Assembly: GCA_003117195.1 (NCBI GenBank)
Contig: BDSI01000023.1
Span: forward strand, 682,001 to 746,000
Direction of reading: 5' to 3'
Length of the DNA stretch: 64,000 nt
Source of the DNA: Eudorina sp. 2006-703-Eu-15
Taxonomy: Eukaryota > Chlorophyta > Chlorophyceae > Chlamydomonadales > Volvocaceae
The notes below the pieces were generated by a model. It was not told the origin of the DNA and made no database searches. It worked only from the letters and a program-made list of their open reading frames with translations. The position numbers and the translations under genes were made by a program. Of the stretch, positions 40,602 to 49,689 are shown piece by piece (within the stretch, counting starts at the first letter, position 1; every line of letters starts with the position of its first letter).

Positions 40602-42121
40602 ATGGGGCAAGCCACAACGCTGCGTAGCAGGGAGGTTTCTATGAGTCCTGTGCGCCGCGTGGTTTCTTCATGCGCCGTCGCAGTCGCCAGACGGCAACGG
40701 ACGTTTAGGGTTGTCACCTGCGAGGTGGCGAAGGAAGCCTCGGACGAGCCCGCCCTCAGCGCTATTGGCAAGAAAGAGGTGATGAATGTCGAGGCGTGTT
40801 TGAAGATGGACTAGACGAATCGAGAAGCGACGTTGCCTCTTGCGCACCGCAGGTGGACGTGGTCATCTCCATGGTACAAAAGAACTTCACCAATGAGAGT
40901 ATCGACAGCGTACTCCAAGCCATGGTGGCGATGGCTGCCGCGCCTGTGGTGCGCCGCAACGCGCTGCTTAACACGGAACTGGAGAAGCTCCGGGGTGAGC
41001 TCAACACAGCGATTGAGCGTGGTGAGAAGGAGATCGAGCGTCGCGAGAAGGAGATCGCGCGCCGCGAGAAGGAGATCGCGCGCCGCGAGGAGGAGATCGC
41101 GCGCCTCCGGGGGCAGCTGAACATCACCATGGCGGAGCACCTGAACACGCAGGGCCTCCTCAACATGCGCGGCCTGATGGGTAAGCTGGGCGGCACCTGT
41201 CTGGCTGGGCTCCCCAAGGCCCCGACCACCACTCGCGACCGCTCCAATGCCCCGCTTCTCAACCAACGCTTCGCAAAACCGAACTCCTCACAACGGAATG
41301 GTTTGCCTGCAAACGTGGTGCGGCTCCTTTCGGCTGTCATGCAGAGCACATCCAGAAGACGATGAACACGCGCACCAAGGTGCAGTGGGACAAGACCAAG
41401 CCGATAGTCTGCTGGCGCGCCTACCTGCACGAGCGCAAGAGCCTGCAGGAGTGCCTAAAGAAGAAGCAGTAAGTGTGTGCGCCACGGGATTTGAGCTTGA
41501 GCTGCAGCTGGGTTTGGGGCAACAGATCATAGAACTGCGGCAGACTTGTGCCGGCAGGGCAGAACTGGAATGAAACCCCCTTCTTTTACACTCCACACAC
41601 AACCGCCCGCATGGATGGCAACCCCAGCCTCTCGCCCCCTGCTTCAGCGCTAAGACAAAAGACTTCAACTAGCCGTGACACCCGGTGTGCCCTGGTGTTG
41701 TGCTCCGTGTAGCGTGAGCCTCAAGGACGCTCCGGATGCGATGGCGCAAATGTACACCACACTGTCCGAGGCAGTCCACGACTCATGGTCCGCGGACAAG
41801 TACATTGAGTGAGCAATTTTCATGCGAGCCGTTAGCAAATGCGCGGTGGTCACTAGAGAGGTGTACCTCATGCCGTGTGCCGTAAATGTCATATTAAGCT
41901 TACCAATGTATTGGTAACCTGCTAGTTCAGTACTGCATGGCTGCGACGTGGCTCCACGGATGTTGTACCATCTTCCTGCACTAATGAGCTGACCCACCCA
42001 TCCTGTGTACAGGACGAACATGAAGCTGTACATCGGCCCTCCACTGAAAAACAGCAAGCAGCGCGCCATGATGGTGTGCCTGTGCAACGACGTCGGCGTG
42101 GAGTACACCTACCAGCGTTAA
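40602..42121 (+). CDS. Unrecognised coiled-coil protein (about 277 aa)
   Basis: I do not recognise the family. Five exons join in phase: 40602-40778, 40853-41180, 41345-41468, 41713-41808, 42013-42121. The first about 45 residues look like an organelle presequence (SPVRRVVSSCAVAVARRQR). Residues about 95-165 are a highly charged helix made of seven-residue repeats (EKEIARR) encoded by 21-bp DNA repeats, a coiled coil or single alpha helix. The C-terminal about 115 residues (KVQWDKTKPIVCWRAYLHER, AVHDSWSADKYIETNMKLYI, CLCNDVGVEYTYQR) look like a compact domain. Exon 3 could be read to a TAA at 41470, but that TAA lies inside a perfect GTAAGT donor, and splicing gives the longer product. A TGTAA lies 113 bases after the stop. 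An earlier ATG (40536) and a later one (40641) are alternatives. Confidence 0.65.
41024..41107 (+). repeat. 21-bp coding tandem repeat, four units
   Basis: Four consecutive 21-base units close to GAGAAGGAGATCGCGCGCCG plus one base each encode one charged heptad. Units 2 and 3 are identical, so the expansion is recent. Confidence 0.9.
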
Positions 42122-42740
42122 GGCGTCGCTAGCTCTGCTCTTTCACAGATGCGTTCTGCTGTGTAGCATGAACTCATAGTGGGGGCGTCGCCTGGCGATG
42201 GCAGGCCGGGGGTTATGGCAGACATAGGTCCGCTGTAACATTCATTCATTCATAGGGCAAACTGGGAATGAAAGGTAATGCATTTTTTCCTGCAGCACAC
42301 TCCTGCAGACATGCAATCGGCGGGGGCTTCCGATGAACCAGCGGGCAGGCAAGACTGCAATTTCTGGTAAGATTCTAACCACGCTTTGTGTTTGAATGTG
42401 AAGTTTGCAGGTGCGTGGGTAGGGGGAAAGGCAGGATGCTCCATGGCTGCGGTGTACATTGCATGCGCAGGGAAATATCATGATGCAGTCAGACATTACA
42501 ATGGTAGTACGGTATGGCCAGTACTGTATGGCCAGTTAACGTCATTTTATCGAATGGTTTGCCACTGGCTGGTAACACAGTGCAGGTCGCCAATCAAGTG
42601 AGGTGTCAGTAAGAGCCAAGGGTTTGTGGATGTTTCTGGATGTGTGCGCCAGAGATCACAAGTGAGAGAGCATGTGTTAGGGTTTAGGGTTCCTCTGTGT
42701 CCTGTACATACGACACTGTACATACACTGACGCGGCTCCG
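42122..42740. other. Intergenic region
   Basis: Contains the TGTAA signal (42234-42238) of the upstream gene and a 13-base telomere-like string at 42677-42689. No coding evidence. Confidence 0.5.
42234..42238 (+). terminator. TGTAA polyadenylation signal
   Basis: It lies 113 bases after the stop of the coiled-coil protein gene. Confidence 0.6.
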
Positions 42741-45700
42741 ATGCAGCACGAGGTCCTGGACCTTGCAGCGGCGTGGTCTGATCTGCAGCGAGAGTACCAG
42801 CGCAGCAGGGCGCCAGGCGCAGCCGCCCAGGGTAAGCGTGCTGTCGCGCTCGATTTGTGAGTGGCAGCCGTCCAATTAAGAGGAGTACGCCCAGCAGTCT
42901 GGGTTGCGCCTGTTCCGGTGCTAGCCTTGTGTTCGGTGCTGTTTGATTTAATGGGTGTTGTGGGTAACTGTCGTGGCTGAGACATTGGGTGCTTCGCCAC
43001 TTGGCATTGCAGTTCGTGGAAAGGCGCTTGAAGTGTGTAGGGCCTCCACCCTTTCAGAAGGGCGATTGGAGACACGGGGGTAGAGAGTGTGGGGCGCAGT
43101 GGTGGTGCCTAACCATCTCTGAGAGTGTGGGCCCCCTAACCATATTCGGTGGGGGTGGGGGCCACCGGCAGTCAGTCCATTTGTTGACATACAACGTTGC
43201 AGGCGATTGCCAAGAATGAATCATTCACACGTCAGGACACACCAAGATTCGCACCTTGGGGAGTGAGGTCTCGGAACACAAAGGGTGTTGAGCCAGCGGG
43301 CCAGCTGTCACGGCAATGCTGCACCCACACCGAATAATACGAGGCCCCAGCCAGGAACGAGTGGACCTGAAGTACCTGTCTAACTAATTCCGACCCTCCA
43401 CATACACGCCAATGATCACCGGCGGGTATGCTGGATGCCTGGGTGCTGGGGTATGTCATTCGAGTTGGTCTCGTGCGGCGCGGACGAATCCAACATCCAA
43501 CAAGACGGAGCTGATTCATGCCGCTGCTGTTGCGATGGCGGCAGCATCGAATGCGCTGTTCTAATGCGCATCTGCGGGCTCACAACCCAACCCTGTCGCA
43601 GTTCACCCCTCGGCCAAATGCCCGACGCATAAGTAGGCTACTGCTCGGGCGGGACGTGCCACGGACCGTGCCGTCCAGTCCCCGGCGGCCAGTCCCGTTG
43701 CCAACACGAACGGCACGGACAGTGGCCGCGTGCACGTGCAGGTACGGGCATTGCGGCCTGGGAGCATTCATTTGCGGCGGTATAGCAGGTCCATGTGCAG
43801 ACTGCCCTGCTGTTATATATAAGTAGTGTGCTTCCTTAGTGGTTGAGCAGTAGTCACACCTTTTCCAGTCTTTCAACAAAATTAAATCTTCCAAGGACAG
43901 GCTGAAGGAAGGTTGTCGCAGGCCGGAGAAGTAACGCGTTAACGGCATGATTCTTGACCAGGAGTAGATCTGATGAGTAGGGCGCGCGCAAAACGAGTGT
44001 TCTGCAAGTGCCATCTGGTCACAGGAATTCAACCTGGGCAACAGCTTTGTCGCTACGGCTCAGACGCTGCGGTTCCTGAGTCGGAAAGGCGGCCATTGCT
44101 GAAGCAGATTACTTTACTGGAAAGGTATAATGGAACGACGTCAAAGGACATCAAGACCGCAGACATCATTGGGAGGAAATGCGTCGTGTATCTGCACGGC
44201 CGGGTTAACGAATCCTGGGTGAAGTCGCGACAGCGGAGGAGAAGTGAGTAAATAAAAACATCTGCGCGCACGACTTGTCGCAAGTGTGTAACGTGTTACC
44301 ACAGCGACAGGCGAGGACCCGGACGCGCTGGGCCTCGTGAAAGCCCTTAAGAGAGCCCGGGTATCCCTCGATGGGGCGGTTGAGGCCCTTTCAGCTGCCG
44401 AGAGAGCGACCGCAATTGCCCGTAGGGTGTTGGAGACAGGAGACGCAACGAACAAGACGGAGCTAATTCATGCCGCTGCAGTTGCGCTGGCGGCGGCGTC
44501 GAATGCGCTGTTCGCATCTGCGTGCTCGCAACCCAACCCTGTCCCGCTTCCCCCCTCCGATAAACAACCCATGCGTAAGAAGGCTGCTGCTCGGGCGGGA
44601 CAGGCCACGGACTGTTCCGCCACGAACGGCACGGGCAGCGGCCAGGCGGGAGGAGCACGCGCGCACGTGCAGGTATGGCAGTGCGGCCTGGGAGCATTCA
44701 TTTGCGGCGGTATAGCAGGAGTATAGCTCAAGCTCCGAGGTTCTGCGCGGCAGGGGGCAAGGAAGGGCTTGGCAGCCCGTGATAACCTAAACCCTATTAC
44801 CAAAATCGAAACCCAACCCTGTCCCGCTTTCCCCCTCTGCCAAACGCCCGAGGTGTCAGGAGGCGGCTTCTCCGGCGGGACGGGCATCCGCCCAGTCCCC
44901 GGCAACCATTCCCATTGCCAACACGAACGGCACGGGCAGCGGCCAGGCGGAAGAGGCACGCGTGCACGTGCAGGTACGGCAGTGCGGCCTGGAAGCATAC
45001 ATATGCGGCAGTATAGCAGCAGTAAAGCTCAAGCTCCGAGGTTCTGCGCGGCAGGCTGCAAGGGAGGGCCGGGCCGTTCGCCATTACCTCAACCCGATGC
45101 CCCAATTGAAACCCAACCTTGTCCCGCTTCCCCCCACCCCGTCAAACATCCGACGTGTCAGGAGGCGGCTAACCTGACGGCGTTCATGGTCTTTGGCGGC
45201 GGTGGTGGTGGCTGGCCTTCAGGTGGTGGCGGCCTTCAGGCCACCAGGCTTCCAGGAGATGCTGCGTTTGCTGGCGCGCCGGGAGACGTTGCCACGGACG
45301 GGGGACGGGCCACGGACCTTTCCGCCCAGTCCCCGGCAACCATTCCCATTACCAACACGAACGGCACGGGCAGCGGCCAGGTGGAAGAGGCACGCGTGCA
45401 CGTGCAGGTACGGCAGTGCGGCCTGGGAACGTGCAGTATAGCGGCGGTATAGCAGGTTCATGTGCAATCTAATCGCATTTGTGTGTCTGCCTACTGCAGT
45501 ACAAGGCGGGCAGCAAGGGCGTGTCTGCCAAAGCGGCCGCTGTCGGTGGTAGTGATGGCGATGGACACCGCATCCCAGGGCAATGTGGACCTGCTCAGCG
45601 GGCTTCGTGACCCCAGCGGTGTTGTACGACTCCCTGCTAGTGGCAAGACGGCGGATAAGCTCATTGATGCGGCCTACCAGCTGGTGGGGGGTGAGCGTTT

Positions 45701-46568
45701 TGCTTTTTCATTGTTGGTACTGTTCTGGTACTTATTAAGTTTGGTTGCAATTTGCAGAAACGGCCGCGCCCGTTGTGATCCAACCAACCGCCAAGGCCGT
45801 CGCAGCCATACACACGAAGTGGACATCTGCGGAGGTATGCTCAGGGAGGCCCAGCCGTCTTACCGCTTGCGAGCACACAAGAGGTAAAAACCGATGTGTT
45901 TTTACCCCTTACCACGCAGAACCTGACGGGCGGTGGTGGTGGTGGGGAAGGCTTACGCTGGCCAACAAGGGTACCTCCATCGTCTTCGCGCTTCTTATTC
46001 TGCTCACTGGCATGTGCTCGGCCAGTGTTTTAGTGGACCCGGGCGCGGGCCTCGGGAGAGCGCTGGTACACGCAACCCTGCTCGGCTTGCAGCACGCCTG
46101 GGGCTTCGAACTGGACGCTGGCAGGGCCTCCGATGCCATGGGGACATACCGCCAGGTTTTACACTCTTCCTTCCTGCAAAGTCACGGTAAGGATGGGCCG
46201 CACATAGCTGCAAGCGTGGTGATTTCTGACAGCTGTATTTGAATCCCGCAGGGGAAGGTGCTGCGGACTACGTGGCTTCCAAGTGGCCGGTTATACAGCA
46301 CGCATCGGTTGCTGAGATGCCACTCGATTGCCTGGATGGCACAACGCACCTCTACACCTTCTGGGAAGGTTGGAACCCTGGCGACCGCAAGGAGCTCGCG
46401 GCCAGGGTGAACGCAAGCAGGCAACTCAAGGTTCGTACGGCGCACATATCTTGTAACTAGTCTTGCGCTCTGCATCCTTCTGAACCACACTCCATGTTTG
46501 AACAGGGCCCCGCCTTCGTGCAGCGCGGTAGAACCAACATGCAGACGGGGCTGGCTTCCGCGACCTAG
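42741..46568 (+). CDS. Unrecognised multi-exon locus with duplicated exons; model incomplete
   Basis: A chain of in-frame pieces suggests one gene, but I could not build an unbroken model. Candidate exons are 42741-42831 (MQHEVLDLAAAWSDLQREYQ), about 43973-44243 (TADIIGRKCVVYLHGRVNES), 44305-44672 (ALKRARVSLDGAVEALSAAE), 44860-44973, 45162-45407, about 45500-45690 (NVDLLSGLRDPSGVVRLPAS), 45757-45834, about 45920-46186 with a membrane segment (TSIVFALLILLTGM), 46251-46431 (LDGTTHLYTFWEGWNPGDRK) and 46506-46568 (ending GLASAT). The 44243/44305 and 46431/46506 joins are in phase. Around 45500-45600 the frame must shift, which may mean a missed short intron, an indel or decay. A TGTAA at 47087 could be the 3' end. 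No family was recognised. Confidence 0.4.
43493..43802 (+). pseudogene. Decayed first copy of the duplicated exon segment
   Basis: This segment matches 44451-44716 over most of its length (AACAAGACGGAGCT, AATGCGCTGTTC, CACGTGCAGGTA, TTTGCGGCGGTATAGCAGG). In the matching frame, TAA at about 43561 follows NALF, so its long exon is broken. The short 3' part (43637-43741) is still open and ends SGRVHVQ at a GTACGG donor. Confidence 0.6.
44451..45452 (+). repeat. Tandem array of three about 300-bp exon-plus-intron units
   Basis: Exon ends at 44672, 44973 and 45407 are followed by near-identical intron starts (GTAYGGCAGTGCGGCCTGG, then GCGGYRGTATAGCAG). The first two also share GCTCAAGCTCCGAGGTTCTG and GAAACCCAACC further on. 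Exons 44860-44973 (38 codons) and 45162-45407 (82 codons) both start GAGGCGGCT, end GTGCACGTGCAG and are phase 0 at both ends. Confidence 0.85.
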
Positions 46569-47922
46569 AACTGGTTGCGGTGTGCACAGGCGTCGCCATG
46601 TCGGGCGGCAAACAATTTACCGCTTACGTCTACAAGCGGCTACTGCCTGTGTAGCTGCTGACCGTGCTGCGGTTGTGTGCGTGCTGCAAGGGTTATGAGT
46701 AATGTGGGGGACGGGGAGGGGGGGAGGGGTATGCCTCACTGCCCCATGGGTCGGCCCAAAGACACAGGTCTATATTCCGATCGAATCCGGTGGCATGGGC
46801 CCAAACAGTGCACGCTAGCTTAAGCCCTTTAAGGAAAGCGGCAAGTTGTTTCCATGAGCGCACCATACCAATGGAGTTGTGGTGGCGAGTTCTTCATTCG
46901 ACAAGACGGAGTGTTTGTCATTTTGCGATGTTGACAGAGGCGTCTGGGCTGGGCTAGGGCTTGGGCCAACGTTTTGCCGCGAGATAGTCGTCATTGGCCT
47001 CCTCAATTTTGTCCCGCCTCAAACTGTTGGTATTTGGGCATTCCTAAACAATAGCGAACAACTTAATGTATTTGTTACTCCAGCTCTGTAAGCTTGCCGT
47101 TGACGATGGGTCTTCATCGGGGTCGGAGCGACGATGAGCAAGATTTCCCAGTTCCAGGAATTACACGTCCCAGTCGGCACATTATAATACTAATGAACAT
47201 TAGCTTTTTATTGAGTTAATTATTGACCGTTAGTGTAGGGGTCTCGGACGGGGGTCTCACCCCTTTAGATAACAACCCATATCAACTCACCCAGTTGCAC
47301 CAGCAAATACAAAGAGCCTTCAGTGTCAATACACATTTACTTTAAATACTGTAACAGGCCTACAACGATGATTCTAGCGCCGACCAGGCGTTCATCGGCT
47401 GTGACTTGCATGGCACAAGGCACGCAGACCTGCTGTGGAGGACGAGCCCCTGCTTCAGCAGGGCCAATGCAGGCTCAGTCGCCAGCCCAGCAGCGGACCC
47501 TCTAAGCCTTGCCAGCAGCGGACCCCCTACGCCTTGCCACGAGGCTAGGGGGTCCGCTGCTGGGCTGGCGACTGAGACTGCACCTGACTGAATTGCTAAA
47601 GCTCAAACGAAAGAAGAAGAAAACTACGGAGTACCGTCAGATTAGATAAAATAAGTACACTGGCGCGACTTCGGCGTGTTTGCTGAAGGTGCAGGAGCGC
47701 AGTCCTGCAAGGATTTACAAGTACCGTGCCGGACGCCGCCTCTTCTACACTGAAAGAATGTGTATCACACGGAGTAGACACGCCGCAGGCAACCTTTAAC
47801 CAGCGTCGATGGCAGCCACAGTGAATTATGTACCGCGATTATGTGAAGTACAGGAGGTACGAGGGCCGTGGGGCCGGTTTGTCGCCTTACCACAAAATAT
47901 CAACTAAATGAGCTGAAGAGAC
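46569..47922. other. Intergenic region
   Basis: No gene is supported. It contains a TGTAA at 47087-47091, an AT-rich stretch at about 47170-47230, and the stem-loop at 47470-47580. Confidence 0.45.
47470..47580. repeat. Inverted repeat (31-bp arms) with internal direct repeat
   Basis: The left arm 47470-47500 and right arm 47550-47580 pair with one mismatch. Pairing continues inwards with a bulge for about 8 more base pairs. The loop contains another partial copy of the left arm (CAGCAGCGGACCCCCTA), so the sequence has been copied more than once here. Confidence 0.85.
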
Positions 47923-48318
47923 GTGTCGAGTTATGTCCTGACCAAAGCTCTGGTCGCAGACATACTCGAAGTCGATTCGGTACCCTCTGTTCGGTACTGC
48001 CGTTTAGTAGTACGCGCACCATCCTGTAACGTGACGGAAGATGAACTTCCCGCTAATTTTATGAAAAATTTTGCAAGCAATCACGATAGAACAGGAAAGC
48101 GAGCGGCTTCAGCCTCGATAGGCCCTCACTTTTTGTACGTGTCAAATGGCGATCCAGAACCCACTTACGTCAAACATTTGATGACTGTTGATATCAAGAA
48201 TACTGTTCGGCATGATACCCTACCCAATTATAAATTGATTACATGGGTAAACATGTCGACGTGCGGTGCAAGATTGCGTTTACATAAAAAACGCACTTTT
48301 CTAAGTACACAAATTTAG
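47923..48318 (+). other. AT-rich open frame of 132 codons, uncertain
   Basis: The frame is open from a GTG at 47923 to TAG at 48316-48318, but its first ATG is at 48061 (85 codons, MKNFASNHDRTGKRAAS). Base composition is clearly AT-richer than in the flanking genes. No family is recognised and there are no clear splice sites. It may be chance or part of a transferred or mobile element. Confidence 0.15.
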
Positions 48319-48599
48319 TAACTGGCCTCTGGCCAGTTAGTGTGGACCCCTGGTGCCGTACGGGTCGCAACTCCTTTCAAACCTTGTTGCAAAAGATACT
48401 ATCATGACTAAATATATGTTCTCCGAAAATCATCCTGAACTCTTTGGATGCCAAAGTTGGGCCCTCGCGAACCGCGAAAAGGAAGGTGGCCTTTTTACAA
48501 ATTTGACGGACGTGAGGCAATAATTTTAATTGCTAGCTCCTCTAGCTGGCATGGTCGGCTAGCTATAGCCGATGTTTCACGGTGGACCTGGTATGCAAG

Positions 48600-49543
48600 A
48601 ATGGCACTTCGGTCCGTTGTGAGCCTTGACGTGCTCAGAGCAGTACTTGGGTGTCTTCTGCTCCTCGTTCAAGCTCGAGCCGTTTTTGTCTCACGGTCAA
48701 GCAGCAGTGCATGGGCGGTACTGCTTTGCAAGGATTGGGGCTTCGCCATTTCTTTGGCGTGCCATGTGGCATGGCTCTGGTCCTGTATCATGGGCTCATG
48801 GTGCAGCAGTTCCTTTTGCTGCGTATCGGGCCTAGCCCCAAAAGTCGGCCTGCTGGCGCAGCTTATGGCCGAGCGCCACGTGCCAGCAACCGCTGGATGG
48901 TTTAACGGAGCATGGGAACAGCGGCATAAGTGGTGCTGGAAAGTTATGGCGGAGGTTTTGGTGTATACGTGCGGGGAGGTGAGAGTCTTGCTAACCAGGC
49001 CATGCGCTATTACGCAGCAATTTCTAATTCCGCAATATTCCTTGCCAGTTGCAACCATTGACGACGATGCTCATCTCCGCGCTGGACGTGATATGTATGA
49101 TGGCAATATGGACGCGCGTGTACGTCTACACCAACAGGCCGGGGACGTCAGACGCACCGTCAGCGCAGGTTCTGCTGAAGCTGTTTCTATCCCTTGGCGT
49201 CCACTATTGCCAGCGGCGTGGGGATTTGGGATGGGCGAAGGACCTATTCTCGTCTTGGTGGCAGGGTTCGTACACACAGCGTACCAAGGATCACGCAACC
49301 TGCATCTTGCGGCCGCAGACCCTGGTGTGCAGCTCCATGCTGTGCTGCAACAATCCGACCATGCTGTCGCGCATCGCTGCGGCCTCCGGCAAGGTAACGC
49401 GGCTCCGAAACAGCGGTGGAGTTGCCCCGGCGGTGTCGTTGCGGTGGCGTACGCGGCGGGTTAAGTGGATGCCGGCTACGTCCCGCCTCCTGCATGCGAG
49501 CGCGTTGAGTAGTCTGCGGCACATTTTTGGGCACGATTTCTAG
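48600..49543 (+). CDS. Partial membrane-protein gene, possible tandem relative of the next gene
   Basis: Two membrane-like stretches in different frames suggest separate exons: about 48690-48830 (GLRHFFGVPCGMALVLYHGL, VQQFLLLRIGPSP) and about 49049-49543 (MLISALDVICMMAIWTRVYV, then LLKLFLSLGVHYCQRRGDL). A donor after AAASGK (49390, GTAACG) is possible; otherwise the frame ends at 49543. The order (membrane pair, short loop, membrane helix) is like the end of the following gene, so this may be the 3' remnant of a tandem copy, or its upstream exons. I could not resolve the 5' part. Confidence 0.3.
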
Positions 49544-49689
49544 GGTTCCAGCGTATGGCTTGCATTTCAGCTCCAGGTTCACCAATCGTATTTCCTGTTT
49601 GCAACAAAGCCGTCGTTTGGATCTCCTTGTCTCGACTTCCAACTATGTATCACTCACTTGACAGGACCTTTGGTGTTACCATTCCGTAG

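Noticed and set aside
42677..42689. Telomere-like string TTAGGGTTTAGGG
   Set aside because: Fewer than two full units; too short to call an interstitial telomere.
48448..49464. 338-codon open frame
   Set aside because: Composition is Trp/Cys/Ser-rich and does not look like a protein; membrane-like sequence lies in the other frames of the same DNA.
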